A DNA stretch of 64,000 bases from Shimia_B sp038528385 (GTDB taxonomy: Bacteria; Pseudomonadota; Alphaproteobacteria; Rhodobacterales; Rhodobacteraceae), in NCBI GenBank assembly GCA_038528385.1, contig JBCBET010000001.1, positions 248,001 through 312,000 of the forward strand. Direction: 5' to 3'. Under the pieces are notes generated by a model. That model saw nothing but the letters and a program-made list of their open reading frames with translations. It did not search any database and was not told the origin of the DNA. Of this stretch, positions 27,059 to 37,389 are shown one piece after another; the first letter of the stretch is position 1, and each line of letters starts with the position of its first letter. The translations under genes were made by a program, and so were the position numbers.

Positions 27059-27230
27059 GCACCGGAGATGGCAGGTCTCCTGACTTGCGGGTCGATGCTG
27101 TCCCGAACCTTCCCGGACCTTTGGGTCCAGTGGTGTCACTCGAGGTCGCTCGCCGCTCACAGTTGCGGGGGCAGTCACGGAGTTGGCGCCTTTTGGCTAG
27201 ACCTCACCGTGTTCCCTTTTCATCTCCGTG
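27059..27230 (-). ncRNA. Cobalamin (AdoCbl) riboswitch
   Basis: Read on the minus strand, the region carries the hallmarks of the B12 riboswitch. It begins AAAAGGGAACACGGTG, has the GCCCCCGCAACTG core, and ends in the B12 box AGTCAGGAGACCTGCC. The P1 stem closes with CGGAGATG (27228-27221) against CATCTCCG (27069-27062). It lies about 130 bases before the DUF1636 start. By established behaviour, adenosylcobalamin binding lowers expression of the operon; the expression platform was not resolved. Confidence 0.93.
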
Positions 27231-27404
27231 GCCTTGGGCGCTGGAGAACCATCGCGTGTGATCAGACGCGGATTCGCGCGGGTAATCAACGATGATCGAC
27301 CGGCTTGACCAGACGGCAGGCAGCAAGGGGGTGCCGCGCGGGTGTGGAGGCTGCTCGGACACGCTCTGTTGAAGCGCCGGACAGAGACGCTAACGTCTGG
27401 CCCC

Positions 27405-29612
27405 ATGGCCGAGACGACGCATGAAAAACCGCCGAAACGTTCCGACGACCGACTGTCCCAGCTTTTGGAGGGCACGCTCCAGGACCCGTTCAGCCTCCTG
27501 GGCCCGCGGCCCGCGGAGGGCGGCGGCGTCGAGCTCACCGTCTATCTGCCCGGTGCGGCGGGCGTGACGGTGCGCGCGGCGGAAGGTCCCGACACCGCGC
27601 TCTCTCCCCTCCCCGGGGCGCCGGGCGTCTTTGCCGGACCGCTCGCCTCGCCCGAGGGCTACCGCCTGCGGGCGACGACCGCGGACGGTGCGGCCTGGGA
27701 GTTCGACGATCCCTACCGCTTCGCCCCGGTGCTGGGGGACCTGTCCGAGGGCTTTGTGGCCGAACCGGGCGCGGCGCGGCTCTGGGACCTGCTCGGCGCC
27801 CATATGCGGGAGCATGCGGGGGCTGAAGGCACGCATTTCGCCGTCTGGGCCCCCCACGCGCGGCGCGTGTCGGTCGTGGGAAGCTTCAACGGCTGGGACG
27901 GGCGGCGCCACATGATGCGGCGTTGCGGCGCCTCCGGCATCTGGGAGATCTTCCTGCCCGGCATGGGCGAAGGCGAGGCCTACAAGTACGAGATCCTGGG
28001 CGCGGACGGCACGCTTCTGCCGCCCAAGGCCGATCCGGTGGGCTTCGGCTCCGAACACCCGCCGGAGAATGCCTCCGTCGTGCGCGACGCGCGGGGCTAC
28101 GGCTGGGGCGACGGGGCCTGGATGGCGGGGCGCGGCGCGGCGGCCGACCGCGCAGCACCCATGGCGATCTACGAGGTGCACCTGGCGTCCTGGCGGCGGC
28201 GGCCGGACGGGCGGCCGATCTCCTACCGCGAGGCGGCCCACGAGCTCGTGGATTACGTGGCCGACATGGGCTTCACCCATATCGAGCTCATGCCGCTGAG
28301 CGAGCATCCCTTCGACGGCTCCTGGGGCTACCAGCCCGTGGGCCTCTTCGCGCCCACCGTGCGACACGGCCCGCCCCACGAGTTCCGCGACCTCATCGAC
28401 GCGGCCCACCGGAAGGGGCTCGGCGTGCTCCTCGACTGGGTGCCGGGGCATTTCCCCACCGATCCCCACGGGCTCGGACGCTTCGACGGCACGGCGCTCT
28501 ATGAATATGCCGACCCGCGCGAGGGCTTTCACCCGGACTGGAACACCTTCATCTACGATTACGGCCGCGCGGAGGTGCGGAGCTTTCTCATCGCCAATGC
28601 GCTCTACTGGCTCGAGGAGTTCCACATCGACGGGCTGCGCGTGGATGCGGTGGCCTCCATGCTCCACCGCGACCACGGGCGCGCGCCGGATGCCTGGGTC
28701 CCGAACGCCGATGGCGGGCGCGAGAATTACGAGGCCATGGCCATGCTGCGCGAGATGACCGAGGCCACGCGGCACGCCCATCCCGGCACCGTGACGGTGG
28801 CCGAGGATTCCACCGCGTTCCCGGGGGTCTCGCATCCCGTGTCGGAGGGCGGTCTGGGCTTCGGCTTCAAGTGGAACATGGGCTGGATGCACGACACGCT
28901 CGAATACATGAAGCAGAACCCCGAGGGCCGCAGGGCCCACCATCACAAGCTCACCTTCGGGCTCACCTATGCCTTCGACGAGGCCTTCATCCTGCCGCTG
29001 AGCCACGACGAGGTGGTCCATGGCCGGGGGTCGATCCTCGGGCGCATGCAGGGGGCGGACGCGGAGCGCTTCGCCCAACTGCGTGCTTACTACGGCTTCA
29101 TGTGGGGGCACCCTGGCAAGAAGCTCCTCTTCATGGGCCAGGACCTTGCGCAGGCGGATGAGTGGGACCACGGCGGCACGCTCCCCTGGGACCTGGCGGA
29201 GACGCCGGCCCATGGCGGCGTGCAGCGCCTCGTGCGCGATCTCAATACGCTCTACCGCGGCACGCCCGCGCTCCATAGCAAGGACGCGGAGCCGGACGGC
29301 TTCCAGTGGATCGAGGCCGACGACACCGAAAACGCGGTCTATGCCTTTGTCCGGCGCGGCGGACCGGATGATGCGGCGGCGGTCGTCCTCTGCAACTTCT
29401 CCCCGCGCGCGCAGGAGCGCTACCGCGTAGGTCTTCCGGCGGCGGGGACGTGGCGCGAGGCGCTCAACACCGATGCCGGGATCTATGGCGGCCAGGGGCG
29501 CGGCAACATGGGCGCGGTGCGCGCAGAGGGCGTTTCCTTCCATGGCCAACCGGCGAGCGCCGAGGTCTATCTCCCGCCGCATGCAACGCTTTTTCTCTTG
29601 CACGGCGGTTGA
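27405..29612 (+). CDS. glgB: 1,4-alpha-glucan branching enzyme GlgB (GH13)
   Basis: A 735-residue branching enzyme forming alpha-1,6 links in glycogen. The N-terminal CBM48-like domains include FAVWAPHARRVSVVGSFNGW. The catalytic motifs are DWVPGHFPTD, GLRVDAVASML (nucleophile near Asp414), AEDSTAFP (Glu near 467) and LSHDEVVHG (Asp near 535). Start at the ATG at 27405 follows the family's N-terminus better than the in-frame codon 63 bases upstream. It is separated from the glgA-glgX-pgm operon by 23 kb and is followed by the GHL5-type glycosidase. Confidence 0.95.
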   Translation: MAETTHEKPPKRSDDRLSQLLEGTLQDPFSLLGPRPAEGGGVELTVYLPGAAGVTVRAAEGPDTALSPLPGAPGVFAGPLASPEGYRLRATTADGAAWEFDDPYRFAPVLGDLSEGFVAEPGAARLWDLLGAHMREHAGAEGTHFAVWAPHARRVSVVGSFNGWDGRRHMMRRCGASGIWEIFLPGMGEGEAYKYEILGADGTLLPPKADPVGFGSEHPPENASVVRDARGYGWGDGAWMAGRGAAADRAAPMAIYEVHLASWRRRPDGRPISYREAAHELVDYVADMGFTHIELMPLSEHPFDGSWGYQPVGLFAPTVRHGPPHEFRDLIDAAHRKGLGVLLDWVPGHFPTDPHGLGRFDGTALYEYADPREGFHPDWNTFIYDYGRAEVRSFLIANALYWLEEFHIDGLRVDAVASMLHRDHGRAPDAWVPNADGGRENYEAMAMLREMTEATRHAHPGTVTVAEDSTAFPGVSHPVSEGGLGFGFKWNMGWMHDTLEYMKQNPEGRRAHHHKLTFGLTYAFDEAFILPLSHDEVVHGRGSILGRMQGADAERFAQLRAYYGFMWGHPGKKLLFMGQDLAQADEWDHGGTLPWDLAETPAHGGVQRLVRDLNTLYRGTPALHSKDAEPDGFQWIEADDTENAVYAFVRRGGPDDAAAVVLCNFSPRAQERYRVGLPAAGTWREALNTDAGIYGGQGRGNMGAVRAEGVSFHGQPASAEVYLPPHATLFLLHGG

Positions 29613-29690
29613 CCCCCCGCGCGCGCATCGCGAGGAAAGAGGACGCATGCCGCCCCGCGCGCGGCTGAAGGATACCGAAAGGACGGCCCC

Positions 29691-32057
29691 ATGAGCTTCG
29701 AGACCACGCTGAGCTTCGTCGAGGAGGCCGCCCTGGCCGAGACTGCGGCCGCGCGCGAGGCGCTCATGACGGCGGAAACGAGCTTCGAGGCCGCGCGGCA
29801 CATCGCCCTCCGCCTCGGTGGCCGTGTGGAGCGCGACACGGCGCTCTTCGGCTTCTGGACGCCGGAGCTCCTCGATCACCGCGTGCCCTCCGGAGACATC
29901 TTTTTGGAGGTGCTGCGGCCTCGGCAGCCGCTCGACCTCACCCGCGCGCACCAAGAGGTGAGCTTTGACCGGGCCTACATTCCCGTCATCCGCGACGAGG
30001 CGTTCTGCTTCTCGGCGGCCCAGGGCCTGCGCGCGGGCACGCGCGAGGCGGTGGGGGATTTCTACGCCCTCACCTGGCGGGACGCGGAGGATACCTGGCA
30101 CCGGATCCTCGATCCGCTGGCCATGTCGCTGCCCTTCGGGGCCATGGCCCCTGCGGAGCTCTACGACGTGGCCGCCATGCAGGCTGCACGGGGGGACGCC
30201 GCGTACTGGAAGAGCTTCGAGGCCGACGCGCCGCACAAGTTCGGCCCACCCGCCAACATCCTGCAGGTCCATGTCCCCACCGCCACGGCGGGCGGGACGC
30301 TGGCTGCGCTCAACCGCTACTACGAACGGCTCGCGGAGCGGGTCTCCCGTGATCTGCCGCTGGAGCCCGCCGACCAGCTCTTCCTCGGCTACGACGCGGT
30401 GCAGCTGTTACCGGTGGAGCCCACGACGGTCTACGAAACCGGGCCCGATTTCTGGCAGGAGGACGGCGGCGACGCCAAGAGCGTGACCGTCTCGCTCCTG
30501 CGTCCGGACACGACGAACTGGGGCTACGACGTGGTGATTTCCGGCATGGCCACGGTGAACCCCGTGCTCCTCGAAACGGGCCGCCCGGACGAGCTCGTTG
30601 ACCTCGCCGCCACGCTTCACACCTTCCCGTCAAAGCCCAAGCGCCTCGTTTTCGACGTGGTCTTCGGGCATTCCGACAACCAGGGGCTCCGGGCGCTCAA
30701 CGGGCACTACTTCGCCGGACCCAACATGTACGGCCAGAACCTCGATTACCAGAACCCCACCGTGCGCGCGATCCTCCTCGAGATGCAGCGCCGGAAGGTC
30801 GATTTCGGCGCCGACGGCGTGCGCGTGGACGGCGCGCAGGACTTCAAATGGTGGGATGCGGTGGCGCAGGTGCTGCGCCACGACGACGACTACCTGCAAT
30901 CCATGGCCGATATCGAGCAGGAGGTGGCGGGCACGCGCTACCGCCCCTGGTTCATCTTCGAGGATGGCCGCCCCTGGCCCGAAGAGGATTGGGAGCTCAG
31001 CTCCACCTACCGCTCCGTCATCGAGATGCAGCGCGACGATGACGTGTTCCAGTGGGGACCGCTCACGTTCGCCCATAACACGCCCTTCCTCTACACGTTC
31101 TGGCTGTCAAAGTATTGGCGCATCCGGGAGATGGTGGATGTCGGCGCGAACTGGATCTCGGGCACGTCGAACCACGACACGCTCCGCCGCGGCACGCAGG
31201 TCTCGCCCAAGCTCAACATCAACACGCGGCTCGGGCGCACGCGGATGGAAATCCTCGACAAGGCCTACGACAACCCCGCGGTGCACGTCCTCACCTACGT
31301 GGCGCTGCCCGGCGTGCCCATGGATTTCCTCAACGCCATGGCGCGTGCCTCCTGGGGGTTCATCCGCAACCAGGACGACAAGTACGGCGTGAAGGTGGTG
31401 GCCGAAGAGGCGATCAGCCTCAAATGGCAGGTGGACGAGTACAGCTACCTCGTCGCCGGCAACTTCCGGCGCCTGAAGGAGCTGGGCTTCGAGACCCGCG
31501 AGGAACTCGCGCGGTTCCTGGAATTCCTGCCCGCGCTGGTGGAGGTCACGGAATACGATCTCGAGGAGATCGTGCGGCTCCTCAATGCCTCCGAGCCGCC
31601 CCTTGCGGGCGCGCCGTTCACGGTGGCGCTTCTGAAGGATATCGCGCGGGCGTGGATGGACGACATGCACGATTACTGCAACCTGTCGAACTCGTTCTCC
31701 TCGCTCGATGCCGATCAGGCGGGCTTTTGCCTTGCGGTGCGGAACTTCCGGCGCGCGCGGCCCTGGCTGCGGGACAATTACGGGCCCGACGACGTCTTCG
31801 ACTACGTGCAACCCATCGCGGGCCGCACCCTCTTTGCCGCGCTGCGCCACGGCCCGGACGGCGAGCAGGTCTTCATGGTGGCCCACATGGAGGGCAAGCC
31901 GACCGACGAGATCGCCCCGCTCGAGCTGCCGATCCCGGGCCTCGCCGGAGACGGCTGGGAGCTCGCGCTGCGCACGCCCTCCATCGGGCATGACTACACC
32001 GGCGGGCCGATCACGCTGAAGGACGCCATGGCCCTCGTGTTCGTGCGAAAGCCCTGA
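29691..32057 (+). CDS. GHL5-type glycosidase, candidate glucosylglycerol hydrolase
   Basis: A 788-residue, GH13-related protein that I place in the GHL5 family, whose characterised member is the cyanobacterial glucosylglycerol hydrolase (GghA). A barrel is suggested by LVFDVVFGHSDNQG, VDFGADGVRVDGAQDFKWW (GVRVDGAQ as the nucleophile region) and WFIFEDGRPWPEEDW (acid/base region), then GTSNHDTLR. No signal peptide. The family link comes from memory of the motifs, so it is a strong suggestion rather than certain. It lies 78 bases after glgB and points towards a glycerol importer operon. That pairing fits a product of glycerol and glucose. Confidence 0.65.
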   Translation: MSFETTLSFVEEAALAETAAAREALMTAETSFEAARHIALRLGGRVERDTALFGFWTPELLDHRVPSGDIFLEVLRPRQPLDLTRAHQEVSFDRAYIPVIRDEAFCFSAAQGLRAGTREAVGDFYALTWRDAEDTWHRILDPLAMSLPFGAMAPAELYDVAAMQAARGDAAYWKSFEADAPHKFGPPANILQVHVPTATAGGTLAALNRYYERLAERVSRDLPLEPADQLFLGYDAVQLLPVEPTTVYETGPDFWQEDGGDAKSVTVSLLRPDTTNWGYDVVISGMATVNPVLLETGRPDELVDLAATLHTFPSKPKRLVFDVVFGHSDNQGLRALNGHYFAGPNMYGQNLDYQNPTVRAILLEMQRRKVDFGADGVRVDGAQDFKWWDAVAQVLRHDDDYLQSMADIEQEVAGTRYRPWFIFEDGRPWPEEDWELSSTYRSVIEMQRDDDVFQWGPLTFAHNTPFLYTFWLSKYWRIREMVDVGANWISGTSNHDTLRRGTQVSPKLNINTRLGRTRMEILDKAYDNPAVHVLTYVALPGVPMDFLNAMARASWGFIRNQDDKYGVKVVAEEAISLKWQVDEYSYLVAGNFRRLKELGFETREELARFLEFLPALVEVTEYDLEEIVRLLNASEPPLAGAPFTVALLKDIARAWMDDMHDYCNLSNSFSSLDADQAGFCLAVRNFRRARPWLRDNYGPDDVFDYVQPIAGRTLFAALRHGPDGEQVFMVAHMEGKPTDEIAPLELPIPGLAGDGWELALRTPSIGHDYTGGPITLKDAMALVFVRKP

Positions 32058-32084
32058 TCCACGCGTCGATGCACCGGGCAGCAT

Positions 32085-32118
32085 GAAAAAAGGGCGACCT
32101 GCGGGCCGCCCTTTCCTC
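32085..32118 (-). terminator. Rho-independent terminator of the glycerol ABC operon
   Basis: A perfect stem AAAGGGCG (32089-32096) and CGCCCTTT (32107-32114) stands between the converging GHL5 and glpV genes. On the minus strand the stem is followed by six T residues, a good terminator for glpV. On the plus strand only TTT follows the stem, so it may also end the glgB transcript, but less well. Confidence 0.8.
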
Positions 32119-32142
32119 TCTCGGATCGCGGTGCGACCGGTC

Positions 32143-33870
32143 TCAGTTCTGCCAGCTCTGGATGAGCTCGTCATAGGAGACGGTCTTGGGGTCTTCGTCC
32201 TCGTTCGCGATGGGCGGGAACGGGGCGCCGGGCTGGTCGAACCAGAACTGCGCATCCTGCTCCTCGTTCATCACCGGGCCGATATCGCCCTGGACGCCCG
32301 CACGCTCGAGCCGGATCATCACCGCCTCCTGCGCTTCGCAGAGCGCGTCGAGTGCTTCCTGTGCGGTCTTCTGGCCAGACATCGCATCGCCGATATTCTG
32401 CCACCAGAGCTGCGCGAGGCGCGGGTAATCCGGCACGTTGGTGCCCGTGGGCGACCACGCCACGCGTGCAGGCGAGCGGTAGAACTCCACAAGCCCGCCG
32501 AGGCGCGGCGCGCGCTCGGTGAAGTGGTCGCTGTCGATGGTGCTCTCGCGGATGAAGGTGAGGCCCACATCGGACTTCTTGAGGTCCACCGTCTTCGACG
32601 TCACGAACTGCGCGTAGAGCCAGGCCGCCTGCGCCCGGTCCACGGGCGTCGACTGCATGAGCGTCCACGATCCCGCATCCTGGTAGCCGACCTTCTGGCC
32701 TTCTTTCCAGTAGACGCCGTGGGGCGACGGCGCCATGCGCCATTTGGGCGTGCCATCGTCGTTGAGCACGGCCGCGGCGCCATCCCCCACCATGTCGGCG
32801 GTGAAGGCCGTGTACCAGAACATCTGCTGGGCGATCTGGCCCTGCGCCGGGATCGGCCCCGCCTCGGAGAAGGTCATCCCCGCAGCGGTGGGCGGCGAGT
32901 AGTTCTCGAGCCAGTCAATGGCCTTTTCCACCGCGTAGACGGCCGCAGGGCTGTTCGTCGCCCCGCCACGGGCCACGCAGGAGCCCACGGGCTGTGAGTT
33001 CTCGTTCACGCGGATGCCCCATTCATCGATGGGCAGGCCGTTGGGCTCGCCCACGTCTCCCATGCCCGCCATGGACATCCACGCGTCCGTGTAGCGCCAG
33101 CCGAGCGAGGGGTCCTTCTTGCCGTAATCCATGTTGCCGAAGATCTCGCCCTCGATGCCCATATGGCTGAGGTCGCGCCCGGTGAAGAAGGCGGCGATGT
33201 CCTCGTAGGCGGACCAGTTCACCGGCACGCCGAGCTCGTAGCCGTATTCGGCCTCGAAATCGGCCATGTTCTTTTCGTCGGTGAACATGTCGTAGCGGAA
33301 CCAGTAGAGGTTCGCGAATTGCTGGGTGGGCATCTGGTAGAGCTTGCCGTCGGGCCCGGTGGTGAAGCTCAGTCCGATGAAATCATCGAGATCAAGCGTG
33401 GGCGAGGTCACCGAGGCGCCCTCCCCCGCCATCCAGTCGGTGAGGTTGCGCACCTGCTGGTAGCGCCAGTGGGTACCGATGAGATCGCTGTCGTTGACGT
33501 AGGCGTCGTAGATATTCTCGCCCGTCTGCATCTGCGTCTGCAGACGCTCCACCACGTCGCCCTCTCCGATGAGGTCGTGGGTGACCTCGATGCCGGTGAT
33601 GGCGCTGAAGGCCGGCGCGAGCACCTGACTTTCGTATTCGTGGGTCGTGATCGTCTCGGAGACGACGCTGATCGACATGCCTTGGAACGGCTCGGCGGCG
33701 TCGACGAACCACTGCATCTCCGCCTCCTGCTCGGCGCGGCTGAGCACGGAGACGTCCCCGATTTCGGCGTCTAGGAACGCGCGGGCGGCGTCCATATCCG
33801 CTTGCGCCGCCGGGGCCGTGAGGCCGAGCGCCAGCGCGAGGGCGGTTGTTGATCGTAATGACAAGGTCAT
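32143..33870 (-). CDS. glpV: Glycerol ABC transporter binding protein
   Basis: A 575-residue family 1-type extracellular solute-binding protein with a signal peptide (STTALALALGLTAPAAQA, cleavage about residue 24). Its length and its place after DUF2160 and paired permease and ATPase genes match GlpV of the Rhizobium glycerol transporter GlpSTPQUV. The visible core includes ITGIEVTHDLIGEGDVVERLQTQMQTGENIYDAYVNDSD and VPDYPRLAQLWWQNIGDAMSG. It is the last gene of the operon and is followed by a strong terminator. Ligand inferred from the operon layout. Confidence 0.88.
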   Translation of the reverse strand: MTLSLRSTTALALALGLTAPAAQADMDAARAFLDAEIGDVSVLSRAEQEAEMQWFVDAAEPFQGMSISVVSETITTHEYESQVLAPAFSAITGIEVTHDLIGEGDVVERLQTQMQTGENIYDAYVNDSDLIGTHWRYQQVRNLTDWMAGEGASVTSPTLDLDDFIGLSFTTGPDGKLYQMPTQQFANLYWFRYDMFTDEKNMADFEAEYGYELGVPVNWSAYEDIAAFFTGRDLSHMGIEGEIFGNMDYGKKDPSLGWRYTDAWMSMAGMGDVGEPNGLPIDEWGIRVNENSQPVGSCVARGGATNSPAAVYAVEKAIDWLENYSPPTAAGMTFSEAGPIPAQGQIAQQMFWYTAFTADMVGDGAAAVLNDDGTPKWRMAPSPHGVYWKEGQKVGYQDAGSWTLMQSTPVDRAQAAWLYAQFVTSKTVDLKKSDVGLTFIRESTIDSDHFTERAPRLGGLVEFYRSPARVAWSPTGTNVPDYPRLAQLWWQNIGDAMSGQKTAQEALDALCEAQEAVMIRLERAGVQGDIGPVMNEEQDAQFWFDQPGAPFPPIANEDEDPKTVSYDELIQSWQN

Positions 33871-33946
33871 GAAAGTCCTCCCATAGGTTCTTTCGGTGAA
33901 TGGCCCCCGGCGCTTGTCACTCGCCGCGGAACCTGTGCGGGGGTCC

Positions 33947-34219
33947 TCAGACGTATCTGAAGACCAACACGGCGTAGACGGCGCAGATCGCGAGCGCCCA
34001 CCACTGGGCGATGTCGGTCAGGCCGAGCCAGGCGATGTTGATGAAGGCGGAGCCCAGGAGCGTGAGGAAAAGCCGGTCACCGCGCGTGGTTTCGATCCTG
34101 AGGATGCCCGTGCGGGGCGTCTCAGGATACCGGATCGCGAGGATCGTGAAGGTGATGAGGATCGAGGCGATGACGATGAAGAAGATCGCCGTGGGCCAGG
34201 TCCATGCCATCCATTCCAT
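33947..34219 (-). CDS. glpU: DUF2160 small membrane protein of glycerol transporter
   Basis: A 90-residue protein with a transmembrane N-terminus (WPTAIFFIVIASILITFTILAIRY) and a second pair of helices (LFLTLLGSAFINIAWLGLTDIAQWWALAICAVYAVLVF). DUF2160 proteins occupy this slot in glpSTPQUV operons. Its role is not settled; it may assist the permease. It sits 12 bases after the small secreted protein gene. Confidence 0.85.
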   Translation of the reverse strand: MEWMAWTWPTAIFFIVIASILITFTILAIRYPETPRTGILRIETTRGDRLFLTLLGSAFINIAWLGLTDIAQWWALAICAVYAVLVFRYV

Positions 34220-34231
34220 GGGTCAGGTCTC

Positions 34232-34548
34232 CTATGGGTAAAACTCGCAATAGCCGGTGAAGAACCAGCCTTGCTGGCCGGTGGAGCGTTGATTTCGGAC
34301 GAGATCGCGTGCGAGGCACCAATTGCCTTGGCATTCCGTCATGTCGTGGAGCAACGCGTCACCGTTGATTGCTCGGGCAATTTCCTGATGCTGCGTGCCG
34401 GGCCCGCGCCGGATCGACAGGAAACCGTCTCCGTTTGGATCAAGCCCTCGAACGATACATCCCCTCCCGGTCTCATTGGGATCGTCCGCCGCCAGCGCCG
34501 GAGCGACGATCAGGCAGAGAGCCATTGCTATGATCGACCGGCCAGCCA
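34232..34548 (-). CDS. Small secreted SH3-like protein inserted in the glp operon
   Basis: A 105-residue protein with a signal peptide (AGRSIIAMALCLIVAPALA) followed by a region with FLSIRRGPGTQHQEIARAINGDALL, the start of a bacterial SH3 type-3 repeat, and four cysteines. The ATG at 34548 has GGGGAGGG five bases upstream and follows the glpQ stop in TGATG form; an in-frame GTG at 34552 is too close to that ribosome binding site. Such an ORF is not part of the glpSTPQUV layout I know, so it is an insertion between glpQ and glpU. Confidence 0.65.
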
Positions 34549-35411
<863 letters not shown>

Positions 35412-35415
<4 letters not shown>

Positions 35416-36287
35416 TTCTTGGCCTCCGCTTTGTCGAGATTGGTCATGACGGTGTAGAACACCCAGCTGATCGCGAGGATCACGAGGAAATACATGAGCG
35501 AGAAGGCGGCGGCGGGGCCGAGATCGAACTGGCCCAAGGCCATCTTCACGAGGTCGATGGAGAGGAAGGTCGTGGAGCTCCCCGGGCCCCCGCCGGTCAC
35601 GACGAAGGGCTCGGTATAGATCATGAAGCTGTCCATGAAACGCAGAAGGACGGCGATGAGGAGCACGCCCGCCATCTTCGGCAGCTCGATGAAGCGGAAG
35701 ACGGCCCAGCGGGAGGCTTGGTCAATCTTGGCGGCTTGGTAATACGCCTCCGGGATCGATTGCAGCCCGGCATAGGCCAGCAGCGCCACGAGCGACGTCC
35801 AGTGCCAGACATCCATGACGATGACCGTGATCCACGCGTCGAGCGGGTCCTGCGTGTAATTGTAATCCACGCCGATCGCGTCCATCGTGAAGCCCAGAAG
35901 CCCGATATCCACGCGCCCGAAGATCTGCCAGATCGTGCCCACCACGTTCCACGGGATGAGCAAGGGCAGCGCCATGAGAACGAGGCAAACGCTCACCCAG
36001 ACGCCCTTCTTGGGCATCGAGAGCGCCACGAGGATGCCCAGCGGGATCTCGATGGCGAGAATGATCGCGGAGAAGGCGAGCTGCCGTTGCAGCGCGTTCC
36101 ACATCCGGTCGTCGGCCAGAAGCTCCTCGAACCACGTCAGCCCCGCCCAGAAGAAGACGTTGTTCCCGAACGTATCCTGCACGGAGTAGTTCACCACGGT
36201 CATGAGCGGGATCACCGCCGAGAAGGCCACGAGGATGAGGACTGGCAGAACGAGGAACCAGGCCTTCTGATTGACTGTCTTCTCCAT
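35412..36287 (-). CDS. glpP: Glycerol ABC transporter permease GlpP
   Basis: A 291-residue MalF-type permease with the EAA loop in GLQSIPEAYYQAAKIDQASRWAVFRFIELPKM. The ATG at 36287 is chosen because it overlaps the glpT stop by one base (TGATG) and begins just ahead of the first helix (AWFLVLPVLILVAFSAVIPL). An alternative start 14 codons earlier would overlap glpT. Partner of GlpQ. Confidence 0.88.
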
Positions 36288-37381
36288 CACGCGGCCTCCA
36301 TCCTGGGGGTCTCTGGCGCCACGCGCCACTCGTTGCGGTAGACGTTCACGCGGGCGGGATCGAAGGCCACGCGGGAGGCATCCGCCGGGATGCTCTCGCC
36401 CTCGCCCACGATGATGTTGAGATCGGTCTCGGCGCAGACGGCGCGGACGATCTTGTGGCGACCCACGTCTTCCACCCGCCGGATGCGGACGGGAAGGCCC
36501 GCCTCGTCGCTCGTGAGCGTCACGAATTCAGGGCGCACGCCGATGACGACATCGCCGTCGAGCGCCTTGTAGCCGCCTCGGAGCCGCACCGCACCGGCCT
36601 GCGTCTGCGCCGTGTCGCCCGACACGGTGGCCTTGAGCATGTTCATCCCCGGCGAGCCGATGAAATAGCCCACGAAGGTATGCTCGGGCGTATCGAAGAG
36701 CTCCTGCGGCGTACCCATCTGCACGACGCGGCCCTCATGCATGACGACGACCCGGTCCGCGAAGGTGAGCGCCTCCGTCTGGTCATGGGTCACGTAGATC
36801 ATGGTATGCCCGCTCCGGTGATGCAGCTCCTTGAGCTGCGTGCGGAGCGCCCATTTCATATGCGGGTCGATCACGGTGAGCGGCTCGTCGAAGAGGATCG
36901 CGTTCACGTCCTCGCGCACCATGCCGCGCCCGAGCGAGATTTTCTGCTTGGCATCCGCCGTCAGCCCCCGCGCGCGGCGGTCGAGCTCGGCCTCCATGCC
37001 GATCATCTTGCCGATGGCCTCCACCCGCTCGCGGACATAATCCGCCCGCGCCCCGCGATTGCGGAGCGGGAAGGCGAGGTTATCGCGCACGCTCATCGTG
37101 TCGTAGACGACCGGAAACTGGAACACCTGCGCGATGTTGCGCTCCGCCGTCGTCATGTCGGTGACGTCCGTGTCGCCGAAGATCACGCGGCCCTCCGACG
37201 GGATCAGCAGCCCGGAGATGATGTTGAGCAACGTCGATTTCCCACAGCCCGAGGCGCCGAGAAGCGCGTAGGCCTCCCCGTCATTCCAGACGTGATCGAG
37301 CTCCTTCAGCGCGAAATCGGCGTCCGAGGTGGGCTTTGGCAGGTAGGAATGGGCGAGATTGGAGAGCGTGATCTTGGCCAT
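36287..37381 (-). CDS. glpT: Glycerol ABC transporter ATPase GlpT
   Basis: A 364-residue MalK-type ATPase with Walker A GASGCGKST and a Walker B LFDEP (in AILFDEPLTVID). The normal LSGGQ signature is degenerate, reading LTADAKQKISLG, and the regulatory TOBE-like C-terminal domain is present. It works as a heterodimer with GlpS, whose signature is intact. This one-degenerate, one-intact pattern fits paired ATPases. Confidence 0.88.
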   Translation of the reverse strand: MAKITLSNLAHSYLPKPTSDADFALKELDHVWNDGEAYALLGASGCGKSTLLNIISGLLIPSEGRVIFGDTDVTDMTTAERNIAQVFQFPVVYDTMSVRDNLAFPLRNRGARADYVRERVEAIGKMIGMEAELDRRARGLTADAKQKISLGRGMVREDVNAILFDEPLTVIDPHMKWALRTQLKELHHRSGHTMIYVTHDQTEALTFADRVVVMHEGRVVQMGTPQELFDTPEHTFVGYFIGSPGMNMLKATVSGDTAQTQAGAVRLRGGYKALDGDVVIGVRPEFVTLTSDEAGLPVRIRRVEDVGRHKIVRAVCAETDLNIIVGEGESIPADASRVAFDPARVNVYRNEWRVAPETPRMEAA

Positions 37382-37389
37382 ATTCCCTC

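Noticed and set aside
27390..30272. A very long open frame on the minus strand over glgB and the GHL5 gene
   Set aside because: It is the antisense shadow of two clear GH13-type genes in high-GC DNA; the translation has no recognisable domain.
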